Numbered from the stretch's first letter, positions 52,901 through 62,143 are shown. The stretch is DNA of 64,000 nucleotides from UBA6115 sp050952935 (GCA_050952935.1 JBMNLS010000002.1:434001-498000); one strand, 5' to 3'. Notes: a model not told the origin generated them from the sequence alone. Numbers and translations are program-made.

Positions 52901-55900
52901 TGGTGTACACGGTGGTATCATATACCACACTGTCCAGCGTGCCCGCTTCTTCCTCCAGGGTGAACACATAGGTGCCGGGGGCGTTGAAGCCCAGGGTAGA
53001 GAAGGCAAATCCCCCTCCCTGGTTTGTTACGCGTTCCACCACTGCGCCATCCACAGTTTTCAGCACAAAGGCAAACTCACTATCTATTATCGCCCGGCCT
53101 GTCAGCGTCTTGCTGCCGGCAAGCGGCACCGTGACCACGCTTTCCCTGTGGTAGGTTTTAGGGCTTGCCAAGTCATAATCCTTGCCAAAAATCTTTTTGA
53201 TATGCGCCTGGTTGACAAAGGTGTTTGCAGTGGTGTCCGTCAGCGCGCTCATGACATTGGTGGGCACGATGAAGGTCATCTTCTCGTTGCCGGCCAGGCT
53301 GTTAATGGTGAAGATCAGCTTCTGCCCATCGGCCAGCATATCCACCCGGGTGGAATCCCTCACCAGCCTACGGGAGGTGGGGTTGTCATCCAGAATATAG
53401 GCCACATTGGCGTAGTCGATTTCCAGTCCGGCGGGGATGGTATCCTCCATCTCAATATTCAGGATGGCTTGGGCGATGTTGTTGTTTTTGATGCTGATGT
53501 GATAGTCAATACTCTCTCCACCATGCACGATAGCAGGCGCGTCAGCCGTGCCACTGGCGGGGACACTCGATTTATCCAAATCAAGCCCCAGGCCGCGCAG
53601 CGCTACGGTCACCGGGTCGCAGGCCTCAATAGAAAGCAGTTCATCAAAGGTGCCGCCATCAATGGTGCTTTTTCTGTTGGCCAGGAGGCCCCGGTTGTGG
53701 GCGCGGATCTTCCGGTCAATATAACCCTGTACATTCTTCACCGGTGCCTGCATGTTGATGTTGACCAGCACGGATTCCCCGGCCTCTGCAATATAAGGCT
53801 GGCCGTTGGTTTTAAGGCGCAGGTCGATCGCCACGGCGGTCACGGTGCTGAGATCTGCCGGGGCTGTCTCACTCCAGATGGTTCCTTTGTTATTGTCCAG
53901 GTGATTGCTGTCCGCGGCAATCACCATGTCCGAAAAGTCGGCGGTCGCGTAATACACCTTGGCGTTAACGCCTTTGCTGGCAACGTGTGCTGTGTCCACC
54001 CCTACCAGCGTGCCCTGCCAATGCTCCGCACCCTTGTGGGCTGTTTCCAGCACATCGTAGAACACCAGGTCCTTCGTCCTGGCCAGGGGGTTGTTCAACC
54101 GCAGGCGGTAGGTGTAGCTGCCGCCGGGCATGACTTCGGTATGTTCGCCAAACACCGGATCTTCCGGCGAGGCCACCGCCTTGCTGAAACCTGTTTCAAA
54201 GGCGCGCAGCGGCGTATAATCCAGTACCACATTGGCATAAAGGAAGTTTTTCTGTCTATCCGCCGGGTTGCCGTCACCGTTCAGGTCGGTCATGTAGGGG
54301 CGCAGATTGTAGGGGATGTCGCTGGAGGGCACATCAGCATAGCCGGTGCCCAGAGCGCCATCGTGGGATTCGTAGGCCACTGCGTTGACAAGGTAGGAGC
54401 CATTGTCTACCACATTGCCCCAGGTGTTATACATGGTGAAGGACAGCACCATGCCGCTGCGCAGATAGGAGTAACTGCCGTAACCGGTGTAATAATAGTT
54501 CTGCACCCCTGCCGGTGCCTGAGCGTGCACGATCAGCATGGTGCGGCCGCTGCCTTTCCAGTTATCCCGTATTTCCACGCGGTGGCTGAAATTAGGGACG
54601 CTGCTGGGCAGACCATAGCCCCGCACCTTGATGGTGTCTAGGTCCACCGTGGTGCCCGGCGGCAGCAGGTCATAAAAGGTGCTTTGCCGCTGCTCTGTCA
54701 GGATACCTTCGCTAATGAGATCATCCCTGGTCATATCGCCGGGGTTGGTGGTCTCGTTGTACATGGTGGCGGTATACACCACAGAGTAACGCTGACCTTC
54801 CAAATCCTCTACCGGGTTTGAGCGGCCCTTGCTGTCATAGCTTCTGGGGCTCACACGGGTAAGCCGATGATAATGATAATCGGACCGTGTCCTGGTGTTG
54901 CCATCACCATCGGTAGCTTTTGCGTCAAAGTAGTTGTATACATAAACGGAATCCCTGTTAGCAAGGTATTCCTGTACCTTTTGACTTCTTAACAATGCTG
55001 TTTCTATGTACAAAGTCCCGTAGGAAACATACACTGCATTGGTCACATGCCGGAAGCGCACCCCGGTGGTACCTTCAGGCAGTTGGATATCAATATAGGA
55101 CGGGTACACCACCGGATTACCTGTTACAGGGGTGTAGCGGTAGCGCGTTGCATTCCCCTCCAGGAACTTTTCCACCGTGCCCAGTTCGCTCCAGATACCA
55201 TTCTTTTCCACCAGGATGGTGATGGGGCGGTGCGCGTCTGCAGCTCTGGTGGATGTGTAATGGCCGGTGTCGGTAATGTTGGGCCCATACTCTGTCCAGG
55301 CAGGGAAGCGCAGGCGGGTCATTTGATAATCTCCATCTGTCAGCCTATTGTTTACGCTGGTGCCGCCCAGGTATACACGGTTGTCTGTCCACTCAAAGGT
55401 ATGGTCACGGACACCATATTCTCCGCCCTGATAGCTGTCATACCAAGCATAGTTGTACAAGGAACTCACATAGAAATTGCCCACGGACTGTCCGGCTGAG
55501 GAGTAGTTGTACCGAAGCAGCCAGGGTTGTTTGTAGTCTCCCTCTATCTGGTTGATCAAGCCATAACTGGTGCCGCTATTGTATTTAACGCCATAGCTTC
55601 TGTCTGGCGGCACCGTCCCGGTGGGCCTTGGTGTGGGCACAGGGGTGGGGGTGGGCATCACAAACACCGTGCTGGCGCTGGCATCCAAGGTGTTGCTTAC
55701 GCCGTCAAAGCCCTTTACCTCCCCCTGGGCCTGGTTTTTGACGGAGGCACGCTCAGTCCCGCTTTGTGCGTCATACTCCAGAATAGTTTTGGGGTAACGG
55801 TATACCACGTAAGGGTTCCAGTAGGAGCGATTTCTTGAGCTGTAATAATTGTAGGAGGTATCCGGGTTTAAAATTGAACCAGGGCGAGGGTTGAAAGCCT

Positions 55901-56804
55901 CTTTGAACTTGTCGACATCCCCTGGCCTCCATCCGCTGGTTGTACAATCCGAAAACCCGATCATTTCGCCATATTCGGGGCTTGCCGGGTTATTTTCCCG
56001 GATGTATATATCAAAGGGCATGGTATCATCCGTAGACGCATTGGCATAGACACTCCAAGCCACATAGAAGTAATCATCCGCTGGCTGGGTGCCATCAGGC
56101 CGGGGGGTGGGCGAGGGGCCCAGCACAGATGGCCAGCTCGTATAGGATGTGTAACGGGATTTGCTCAGGGAATCCAGGTCTGCGCTGGTTTTATAGCGGA
56201 GGGTGACCGGGTTGGAGGTGAAAGTACTGGTTGTTCCGTCCGCAGCTTTTGCCGTCATGGTGGCGGTAAAATTACGGGTGTAGACATATTCACTGTCGGT
56301 TGCGACCCAGGTCATTTTCACAAGATACGGATTCACCTGGTATTTCAGGTCGACCGTCAGGAAAAAGTTGCCGTCAATGGGCGAAGTGTTTACAATCACC
56401 ACTTCATTGGTGGCATCATCAATATAATAGTTGAACCGATTGCCGGATTGAGGCTCATTGGGCGCCTTGAGCAACGGTACTGTCACCGTGCCGATGTTGT
56501 TGCCATCCCTGTCCTTAAAGATTTTGGCAGGGACACGAATTTGCACAGCGCCTTTATCGGCATTGCCGGTCAGAGAGAAGTTCAGGTTCAGCACATGCTC
56601 GGAGGTATAGTTTTGGGAAGGGGTGGTGGTCAGCGTTTTTTTGTCCGGGCTGATGGTGCTGCTGGTGGAGCCGCTTAGCCAGCTGAGCGCGTGGGTGGAG
56701 GAGCTGAAGCTATCCGCCGCTCCTGCCATTGCTGCCAATGGCTGCAAAGCGATTAAGGCACAGCAGGTTAAAATCAGCAACATCCACAGGCTCTTGTTTT
56801 TCAT
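49905..56804 (-). CDS. Giant cell-surface adhesin with Cna_B and pilin isopeptide-linked repeats
   Basis: A 2299-aa wall protein. Signal peptide about 1-29. An N-terminal adhesive region (about 30-1220) includes two Pro/Thr linkers and a DUF11-like domain near 1090-1200. Then come a Spy0128/FctA-type domain (about 1226-1335), six Cna_B-like repeats (about 1340-2020, each opening with K-x-W), and two more Spy0128/FctA-type domains (about 2026-2260) with H-K-A-Y-S-G and V-K-K-E-L. Such domains form internal Lys-Asn isopeptide bonds. The C-terminus has M-P-K-V-G-D, a hydrophobic helix and Q-R-K-R-G-K, a sorting-signal layout whose Thr is replaced by Val. AGGAGG precedes the ATG at 56804. No sortase gene is nearby. 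Confidence 0.9.
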   Translation of the reverse strand: MKNKSLWMLLILTCCALIALQPLAAMAGAADSFSSSTHALSWLSGSTSSTISPDKKTLTTTPSQNYTSEHVLNLNFSLTGNADKGAVQIRVPAKIFKDRDGNNIGTVTVPLLKAPNEPQSGNRFNYYIDDATNEVVIVNTSPIDGNFFLTVDLKYQVNPYLVKMTWVATDSEYVYTRNFTATMTAKAADGTTSTFTSNPVTLRYKTSADLDSLSKSRYTSYTSWPSVLGPSPTPRPDGTQPADDYFYVAWSVYANASTDDTMPFDIYIRENNPASPEYGEMIGFSDCTTSGWRPGDVDKFKEAFNPRPGSILNPDTSYNYYSSRNRSYWNPYVVYRYPKTILEYDAQSGTERASVKNQAQGEVKGFDGVSNTLDASASTVFVMPTPTPVPTPRPTGTVPPDRSYGVKYNSGTSYGLINQIEGDYKQPWLLRYNYSSAGQSVGNFYVSSLYNYAWYDSYQGGEYGVRDHTFEWTDNRVYLGGTSVNNRLTDGDYQMTRLRFPAWTEYGPNITDTGHYTSTRAADAHRPITILVEKNGIWSELGTVEKFLEGNATRYRYTPVTGNPVVYPSYIDIQLPEGTTGVRFRHVTNAVYVSYGTLYIETALLRSQKVQEYLANRDSVYVYNYFDAKATDGDGNTRTRSDYHYHRLTRVSPRSYDSKGRSNPVEDLEGQRYSVVYTATMYNETTNPGDMTRDDLISEGILTEQRQSTFYDLLPPGTTVDLDTIKVRGYGLPSSVPNFSHRVEIRDNWKGSGRTMLIVHAQAPAGVQNYYYTGYGSYSYLRSGMVLSFTMYNTWGNVVDNGSYLVNAVAYESHDGALGTGYADVPSSDIPYNLRPYMTDLNGDGNPADRQKNFLYANVVLDYTPLRAFETGFSKAVASPEDPVFGEHTEVMPGGSYTYRLRLNNPLARTKDLVFYDVLETAHKGAEHWQGTLVGVDTAHVASKGVNAKVYYATADFSDMVIAADSNHLDNNKGTIWSETAPADLSTVTAVAIDLRLKTNGQPYIAEAGESVLVNINMQAPVKNVQGYIDRKIRAHNRGLLANRKSTIDGGTFDELLSIEACDPVTVALRGLGLDLDKSSVPASGTADAPAIVHGGESIDYHISIKNNNIAQAILNIEMEDTIPAGLEIDYANVAYILDDNPTSRRLVRDSTRVDMLADGQKLIFTINSLAGNEKMTFIVPTNVMSALTDTTANTFVNQAHIKKIFGKDYDLASPKTYHRESVVTVPLAGSKTLTGRAIIDSEFAFVLKTVDGAVVERVTNQGGGFAFSTLGFNAPGTYVFTLEEEAGTLDSVVYDTTVYTITVTVTADAQTGELQQPVVTYAVGNTAVSSLSFSNVYKITSFAAKKEWEIPAGETDLPEDKKHIDVQFQLYRDEEPYGDPVTLQTDEETVAGTIVSKEALWNNLPYYRADGKIDENGVRTPSVYTVQEVNVPNGYIMQRPDTNTIRNIYWPNARTVHKIWDGPVPAPKATTVTMTVYQRLYRPGQDKSQYFLERPYPISVVMDGEADPYPDPPIPDNLHGEFVPWKFTMILPSSGTHEGQTVNYYYVVKEDEITGLDGYNVGEIKILDAKGANVTNVCQYTNFTANKIWEGGINNRPEKITLYLERSADGGTTWESVTDSEYADYHLTALDNNQHTWTGLTRFANWDARVEYIYRVQEMTVPNYTTTYPDNNTVTNTYVIPKTSYKAIKTWAGGPETDHTGVFVNLYRKTDQMAEPEHILLPPGLFVRDDSKAPEEFTYNWTVLDATDINGNPYTFFAREAGVSAEGYVTINGSLYQVEHVDNNNGKETDITNTYVVPKIDVYATKTWVNGPEDNYHQVQLTLWRQLEGMEPEKILQLPDEVTIPVAEGQTDPSLPDETISDKYIYTWKNMDERDENGQLYHYFVTEEGSTDHHYVVDGFVYLIERNGLDITNTYVVPETEITATKIWVDGPVEHHKTVTLILKQNGVAMEPQPEPVITGENPFTYTWNKLPKTADDGTPHVYTVEEAGVTDGHITVGDSLYAVVQKGNDISNCYVPPDPAPIAITAHKAYSGRTLKAGDFVFQLLAEDGVTVLEEAKNAADGSIIFSPIPISEKGTKTFKIRELAGTRNDILYDSSVYTLTYEVSLQGDNTLAAALTSVKKNGAAMLLDEPIRFSNEYIETIIYPTIEVPLVVKKELKNGVLKDGEFSFQLKDKPGNILAEVKNAADGTVTFPARSFTKEVKGYFYTIHEVQGTDPNTTYDQAVYTVKISTKAVNGQLVPNISVRKNNTPYAGDMLFTNHRKMPKVGDDAIRIIVLLAGIALILIAGAYYYQRKRGK

Positions 56805-56849
56805 GTCAACCCTCCTCATGTTTTCTGAACCATGCAAATTTCCAGCGTC

Positions 56850-56878
56850 ACTATACCTTAAACCCTTGTTTTCTTCAA
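56850..56878 (-). promoter_or_regulatory. Promoter of the giant surface protein gene
   Basis: On the minus strand: TTGAAG (56873-56878), 17-bp spacer, TATAGT (56850-56855), 46 bp before the start codon. Confidence 0.65.
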
Positions 56879-56901
56879 GTAAAGCTTGTGTATGCTGTGC
56901 G

Positions 56902-56930
56902 TTGAGCCAAGCAGGCGGGCATGTTATAAT
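56902..56930 (+). promoter_or_regulatory. Promoter of the acyltransferase/GtrA operon
   Basis: TTGAGC (56902-56907), 17-bp spacer, TATAAT (56925-56930), 32 bp before the GTG start. Divergent from the surface-protein promoter. Confidence 0.72.
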
Positions 56931-56961
56931 ATTCAGGCGGCAATATTCAGGAGGTGATGAG

Positions 56962-59064
56962 GTGCAGCCAGCGGAAGCTCAGGGAACGATGCCCAGACAG
57001 CGGGATTGGAACCCGCCGGGGATTGCCTCTTTTTATGCGCTGTTTGGCTATCTGTATTGCATGCTGGCCTCCTCCACCCTGGGGCTTCAGCCGGTGGTGG
57101 GCGGGGCTTTGTATCTGCTTGGCCAGGTGACCATTTTGGCTACCCACACCATGAAGCCGGAGCGGCGGATGTATTTGCCCCGCTCCCAGCGGGTGACCAG
57201 CCTTCTGCTGGGCATCTGCTGCGGGCTGCTTGCCCTGGGGCTGCTGCTTATCTACCCCCTGGCGGTGGATTTGCCGGTGATCTGGCTGATGTTCGCGATT
57301 GCCTTTCTGGTGCACCTGATGGATAGAGTCACCAGCCGGATGTACCTTGCCAGCCTCAGGCGCGGCCATGACCGGGTGCGCCGCGTGGTGCGTTTGGTGG
57401 AGGCGATGCTGGCGTTTATCGGCATCGCAGCGCTGGTGTTTTTCTTGAGCCGCACCGCTCAGGAGGCTTGGTATCTGCTGGGAGGCTATGCGCTGTGCTG
57501 CCTGGTGCGGGCGGTGAACCTGTTGCGCATGGCGGAATTGCCCCGGGAAGAAGCTGAGGAAGCGCCAAAGGAAGTGCATGCCTTTTTATCCCAGGAGCAG
57601 CGGGTGGCCCAGGTGAATGCCTACAAAAGCTACCGTGCCATCATGCTCATCACCATGACGGCGCTTCAGGTGACGATGCTGGTGACCTATACCTTCATCG
57701 GCACCCGGGAGCTGGGGCTTGCGCTGAACATGCTGATCGCTTTCATTTGTATTACCCTGGCCCAGTGGGTCACCAAGTGGCTGCTGCGCAGGCGCGATAG
57801 GAAGCGCCCGGGCACAGAGCCCATCACCAGCCTGATGATAGGGCTTCTGGTGTGGTTGCTGAGCCTGGCGGCCTTTGCCAGCTATGGGATGTCAAAGGGC
57901 ATGGTCTGGAGCGTGTTGGCGCTTGCTTTCAGCACCGCGGGGGTTACCATGGCCACCCTCAGCCTGCACGCGCTGGAAGGCGATGTCAGGCGGGTGGTGC
58001 AGTTTGCCACCGGGGAAAAGCCCGGGCAGGCGGTGGAAATAGCCCATGAAGCCCTGGCTGAAAACGCCGCCTTGATCGGTGAAATGCTGGTGCTTTTGGG
58101 CCTGATGGCGATCACCCTTTTTTCTCGGGGGGCGATCAAGGATGGCAGCCTTCACCTGATTCCCCAGCCCTTGCTTTTGTGGCCGGCTCTTGTTTTGGTG
58201 GCGGCGGCTTTTCTGGCGGCTTTCCGGTTCCCGCTGGATCGCCGCCTGGCGGAAAAACTGCGTGCCTTCCTGCAGCTGAAGGAAAACGGGGAGACCAACC
58301 TGCCGCTTCAAAAGCAGCTGGAGGACACCGTGATCAAGGTGCACCGGCGGAAATACGGCATCAAGCTGGTGATTCTTATCCTGCGGCCGCTGTTTTATGT
58401 GAAGGTGGTGGGCAAGGAAAAGGTGCGCCTGACGCCTGGGGTGAGCACGGTATTCACCTGCAACCACGGGGAAATTTATGGGCCTATCGTGACCAACCTC
58501 TATATCCCTTTCTCATTCAGACCCTGGGTGATCAATGAGATATCAGAGCCTGACCGCTCCGCCCAGTACCTTTACCGCAACACCGTGAGCCGCCAGCGCT
58601 GGATTCCCCGGCGCCTGCGGTTGCCGGCGGCCAAAGTGGTGATGGTGTTTTTGGAGTGGGTGATGCGCAGCCTGGACAGCATCACCGTTTACCGCGATAA
58701 GCCCCGGGAATTGATCAAGACCTTCCGGGACACCGCCAGCGCCATGGAGGCGGGAGACAACATCCTGATCTTCCCCGAAAACCCCAACGATGAAAGCCTG
58801 GAAAAGGCCGGCTACCTGCGGGAAGGGGTGGGGGAATTTTTTACCGGGTTTACCATGATCGCCCAGATCTACCACCAGAAAACCGGGAAATGCGCCCAGT
58901 TTGTGCCGATTGTTGCTGATAAAAAGCGGCACACCCTCACCTTTGGCGAGGCGATCGTCTATAACCCCGATAACCCGCCCCAGGAGGAAAAGCTGCGCAT
59001 TTCCGGCTATCTGCGCGGGGAGATGCTGCGCATGGCAGGCCTTGATCAGGAGGGAGAGGCATGA
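56962..59064 (+). CDS. Membrane protein with C-terminal PlsC-like acyltransferase domain
   Basis: A 700-aa protein. The first 430 residues or so hold many hydrophobic segments. The C-terminal about 220 residues resemble 1-acyl-glycerol-phosphate acyltransferases: T-C-N-H-G-E-I-Y-G in place of the usual N-H-x4-D, and I-F-P-E-N-P as the second block. The Asp of HX4D is absent, so activity is uncertain. The reading frame is open far upstream but only the GTG at 56962 has a good AGGAGG and lies after a promoter. It overlaps the next gene by 4 bp. Confidence 0.75.
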   Translation: MQPAEAQGTMPRQRDWNPPGIASFYALFGYLYCMLASSTLGLQPVVGGALYLLGQVTILATHTMKPERRMYLPRSQRVTSLLLGICCGLLALGLLLIYPLAVDLPVIWLMFAIAFLVHLMDRVTSRMYLASLRRGHDRVRRVVRLVEAMLAFIGIAALVFFLSRTAQEAWYLLGGYALCCLVRAVNLLRMAELPREEAEEAPKEVHAFLSQEQRVAQVNAYKSYRAIMLITMTALQVTMLVTYTFIGTRELGLALNMLIAFICITLAQWVTKWLLRRRDRKRPGTEPITSLMIGLLVWLLSLAAFASYGMSKGMVWSVLALAFSTAGVTMATLSLHALEGDVRRVVQFATGEKPGQAVEIAHEALAENAALIGEMLVLLGLMAITLFSRGAIKDGSLHLIPQPLLLWPALVLVAAAFLAAFRFPLDRRLAEKLRAFLQLKENGETNLPLQKQLEDTVIKVHRRKYGIKLVILILRPLFYVKVVGKEKVRLTPGVSTVFTCNHGEIYGPIVTNLYIPFSFRPWVINEISEPDRSAQYLYRNTVSRQRWIPRRLRLPAAKVVMVFLEWVMRSLDSITVYRDKPRELIKTFRDTASAMEAGDNILIFPENPNDESLEKAGYLREGVGEFFTGFTMIAQIYHQKTGKCAQFVPIVADKKRHTLTFGEAIVYNPDNPPQEEKLRISGYLRGEMLRMAGLDQEGEA

Positions 59065-61007
59065 CAGGCGCGCTGTTTTTGCTTGCCTATTTGGCGGCGG
59101 GGATCATGATTCTGCGCCTGATGCTGCCCCGGCAGCCCGTGGTGGCCCGGGTCTGGCTGGGGCTTAGCCTGGGGGTTTTTATGATGATGTGGCTGCCGGC
59201 GCTGGTGGCTTTCTTCAGGCCCTATGACGCCCTGGGGCAGGGCTTGTCCCTGTTGATTTTGGCGGCACTTTGTGGGTTGAGCTTTTTACTGCGCTCAAAG
59301 GAGGCCCCCGCCAAGTTTTCTGACAGCGACCGGCGGGCCATCCGTCTGCTGCTGTGGTTTGCCCTGCCGATGGGCCTGTTAGGGGTTTATTTGCAGCACA
59401 CCCATGTGCTGCGCCCGGCGGCAGAGGGGGCGCTCAATGTGGGCCAGTCCACCTATGGGGATCTGCCGCTGCACCTGGCCATTGCCACCTCGCTGGAGGG
59501 GAGAACCCTGCCGGCTGATTACAGCATTCTGCCGGGGACGCTGCTTGCCTATCCCTTCCTGGCGAACAGCCTGGCCACCAGCTTCCTGGCGCTGGGCTGG
59601 GGCCTGCGGGAAGCCATGATTATCCCCGGTACCATCATGATGGTGGTGGTGTTTTCAGGCTACCTGATTCTGGCGCTAAGGGCCTGTGAAAGCCGCCGGG
59701 GCGCCGTCCTGGCCTTTCTGTTTGTGTTTCTTAATGGAGGCCTGGGTTTTCTCTACGCCTTTGACATGGCAGGGGTCAGCCTTGGCCATACGGGGGACAA
59801 TCAACTGCAGCAGGGATTATGGCTGGAGCGGCTGAACAATATCGTGAACGGCTGGTATCAAACCCCGGCCAACCACGCGGAGTTTTCTACCTATAACCTG
59901 AGGTGGAGCAACATCGTGGCGGATATGCTCATTCCTCAGCGTACCTTCCTGGCGGGCTGGGCGGTGCTGATGCCCTGCCTGTATCTGTTGATTGACGGCA
60001 TGAAAGGGAAGGAGGCCAAGCCCCGGCGCTGGGCGCTGCTGGGCCTGATGGCGGGTGGGCTGCCGCTGATCCACACCCATTCCTTCCTGGCCCTGGGCCT
60101 GATGAGCGCAGCCTGGTTTATCCATACGCTGGTGAAAAAGCGCCCCCTTGTGCCATGGCTGATTTATGGCCTGATGGCGGCCGCGCTGGCCCTACCGCAG
60201 CTAATTACCTTCACCTTCCGGCAGTCCGGCCAGGCGGGTTTTTTGAAGCTGCACTTCAACTGGGTCAACAATCTGAACGGCGCCGGGCTTCAGGATGGCT
60301 ATCTGTGGTTTTACTTGAAAAACATTGGGCTGCCGCTGTTGCTGGTGATCTTCTCTCTGTTTGAGAAAAACCCCTGGCACAAGCGTCTGTTATTGGGAGC
60401 AGGGGCGATCTGGCTGGTGGCCGAGTTTATTCTCTTTCAGCCCAACCCCTATGACAACAACAAGCTGCTGTATGTGGCCTGGGCGCTGATGGCCATCCCC
60501 GCGGCGGATTATGCCGTGCTGTTATATAGGCGCATGAAATGTGTGCCCGCCAGGCCGCTGATGGCGGCGATGGCGGCCATCCTGATGTTTACAACGGGGA
60601 TTCTGGCCCTTGTCCGGGAGGCGGTGAGCGATTACACGATGTTCTCCCGGGAGGATGTGGCTCTGGCGGAATATGTGAAGGAGACAACCCCCCGGAACAG
60701 CCGCTTTGTGACCGGCTTTCAGCACATTAACCCGGTAAGCTCCCTGGCCGGGCGCGAGATTGTGGCGGGGCCTGATCTGTGGCTGTATTTTCACGGCTTT
60801 GATACCCGGGAGCGGCAGGAGGCCATCAAAGCTTTCTACCGGGATCCGGTGGTCAACCGGGATGTGCCTGCCCGCTATGGGGCTGATTATGTGCTGCTGG
60901 GCCCCCAGGAAAGAACCCTGGGTGGCGACAAACAGGCGCTGAACACTTTGTATGAAATGGTCTATGATGAGGGTGGCTACACCCTCTACCAGGTGCCGGA
61001 GGGCTGA
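59061..61007 (+). CDS. Large polytopic membrane protein, GT-C glycosyltransferase-like
   Basis: A 648-aa integral membrane protein with about 12 or more hydrophobic segments and a soluble C-terminal part (about 525-648). Layout resembles GT-C enzymes that use polyprenyl-phosphate sugars, including an acidic/His-rich first extracytoplasmic loop with G-D-L-P-L-H. No defined family was recognised. It overlaps the PlsC-like gene by 4 bp and precedes GtrA, which supports a glycolipid or envelope-glycan role by inference only. Confidence 0.6.
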   Translation: MTGALFLLAYLAAGIMILRLMLPRQPVVARVWLGLSLGVFMMMWLPALVAFFRPYDALGQGLSLLILAALCGLSFLLRSKEAPAKFSDSDRRAIRLLLWFALPMGLLGVYLQHTHVLRPAAEGALNVGQSTYGDLPLHLAIATSLEGRTLPADYSILPGTLLAYPFLANSLATSFLALGWGLREAMIIPGTIMMVVVFSGYLILALRACESRRGAVLAFLFVFLNGGLGFLYAFDMAGVSLGHTGDNQLQQGLWLERLNNIVNGWYQTPANHAEFSTYNLRWSNIVADMLIPQRTFLAGWAVLMPCLYLLIDGMKGKEAKPRRWALLGLMAGGLPLIHTHSFLALGLMSAAWFIHTLVKKRPLVPWLIYGLMAAALALPQLITFTFRQSGQAGFLKLHFNWVNNLNGAGLQDGYLWFYLKNIGLPLLLVIFSLFEKNPWHKRLLLGAGAIWLVAEFILFQPNPYDNNKLLYVAWALMAIPAADYAVLLYRRMKCVPARPLMAAMAAILMFTTGILALVREAVSDYTMFSREDVALAEYVKETTPRNSRFVTGFQHINPVSSLAGREIVAGPDLWLYFHGFDTRERQEAIKAFYRDPVVNRDVPARYGADYVLLGPQERTLGGDKQALNTLYEMVYDEGGYTLYQVPEG

Positions 61008-61010
61008 GGG

Positions 61011-61271
61011 ATGGTGCGGCGTTTTCTGGAATATTCCCTGCGCTATCAGCGACCCATCAAGGCAGTGTGGCTGGAGGAGGGCAGGATGGCTTCCGGCAAC
61101 CTCACCGTCACCAGCCTGGGGGAGGACAGCTTTTCCTTCACCACCAGCCGCAACAAAAAGACGCCTCGGGAGATGCCCCTTTCCGATCTGCTCTCCGCCG
61201 CCTATGCCCGCGGGGATGACGGAGACACGCTTAAAAACATCCAGCGTATGAAAGAGGAGAAAAATGATTGA
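61011..61271 (+). CDS. Small conserved protein of unknown function
   Basis: An 86-aa basic protein with no signal peptide. The pattern Y-x-R-P-I-K-A-V-W and G-x-L-T-V-T-S-L resembles a small beta-barrel, but I do not recognise a family. GGAGGG lies upstream, and the 3' end overlaps gtrA by 8 bp, so it belongs to the operon. Confidence 0.6.
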   Translation: MVRRFLEYSLRYQRPIKAVWLEEGRMASGNLTVTSLGEDSFSFTTSRNKKTPREMPLSDLLSAAYARGDDGDTLKNIQRMKEEKND

Positions 61272-61743
61272 ACGCATAAAGGCCTTTGCCCGGAAAAACC
61301 CCGGATTGTATGAGGGACTGGCCTATCTGTTTTTTGGCGGATTGACCACCCTTGTCAACTGGCTGGTTTACCTGCTGCTTACCACCCTGCTGAACCTGAA
61401 AGCCCATTCTCAGGGCAGCGGCAACTATGTGCTGATTGCCAACATCGCCAACATCACCGCCTGGGTATTGAGCGTAATATTCGCCTATGTGACCAACCGC
61501 CGCTATGTTTTTGGCAGCGATGCCAAAAAGGGCAGGCTGATAAGGGAGTTCTGGCTGTTCATTTCTGCCCGGGCGCTGGGCTATGTGCTTTTTGACCTGC
61601 TGCTTTTCAGCCTCTTCCTCACCTTCATGAACGATAAACCCGCCAAACTCATCATGAATGTGCTGGTGATCATTTTCAACTACCTTGCCAGCCGATTTGT
61701 GATCTTTTCAAAGAAGGGAAAAGGCGGGGAAGGGGATGCCTGA
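61264..61743 (+). CDS. GtrA family membrane protein
   Basis: A 159-aa protein with four membrane segments and the GtrA pattern: F-F-G-G-L-T-T-L-V-N near the N-terminus and Y-V-T-N-R-R-Y-V-F in the middle. GtrA-like proteins help move polyprenyl-linked sugars across the membrane or assist polysaccharide transfer. GAGGAG precedes the ATG. It shares one base with the next start. Confidence 0.9.
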   Translation: MIERIKAFARKNPGLYEGLAYLFFGGLTTLVNWLVYLLLTTLLNLKAHSQGSGNYVLIANIANITAWVLSVIFAYVTNRRYVFGSDAKKGRLIREFWLFISARALGYVLFDLLLFSLFLTFMNDKPAKLIMNVLVIIFNYLASRFVIFSKKGKGGEGDA

Positions 61744-62096
61744 TGGAGTTTATTGAGCATATGGGCAGGCCGGTTGCCATCTTGTCCCTTCAGGATTTGA
61801 AAGGTGGGGAAAAGGCCCTGACCATTCTCATTGACGAGGCTGTTTCGAAAGGCTGCACCGCCTTTATCCTGCCCTGCGAGATCATCAAGCAGGGTCTTTC
61901 CTTCCTGAAAGGCGGCCTGATTGAATCCCTGCGTCATCGCTTTGCCAACACCAACTTCAAAGCGGTAATCACGGGGCCGCTGCCTGCGCTGTCCGGCATG
62001 GCGGTCAAAAGCTTGGTTAAGGCCTATGGGGTGGAGGATTCGGTATTTTTTGCGGCTACGATGGCGGAGGCCTTGGATAGATTGGAGAAAGCATAA
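61743..62096 (+). CDS. DUF4180-like protein
   Basis: A 117-aa cytoplasmic protein that resembles DUF4180: a central L-K-G-G-L-I-E-S-L-R-H-R-F segment, then V-I-T-G-P and K-S-L-V, and the C-terminal E-A-L-D-R-L. Function unknown. Last gene of the envelope operon. Confidence 0.6.
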   Translation: MEFIEHMGRPVAILSLQDLKGGEKALTILIDEAVSKGCTAFILPCEIIKQGLSFLKGGLIESLRHRFANTNFKAVITGPLPALSGMAVKSLVKAYGVEDSVFFAATMAEALDRLEKA

Positions 62097-62097
62097 T

Positions 62098-62130
62098 AAA
62101 ACGCGGCTTGACGAATCAGCCGCGTTTTTT
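62098..62130. terminator. Bidirectional terminator of the envelope operon
   Basis: AAAACGCGGCT (62098-62108) pairs with AGCCGCGTTTT (62118-62128), followed by T. The A-run serves the convergent zinc peptidase gene. Confidence 0.9.
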
Positions 62131-62143
62131 GGTTTCAGTTCAT

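Noticed and set aside
53148..54641. A plus-strand open frame of 497 codons inside the giant adhesin
   Set aside because: It is antisense to a well-supported domain region and lacks any recognisable motif or start signal.
56623..56961. N-terminal extension of the PlsC-like protein
   Set aside because: It would run antisense through the start of the adhesin gene and its promoter; the GTG at 56962 has AGGAGG and a promoter at proper distance.
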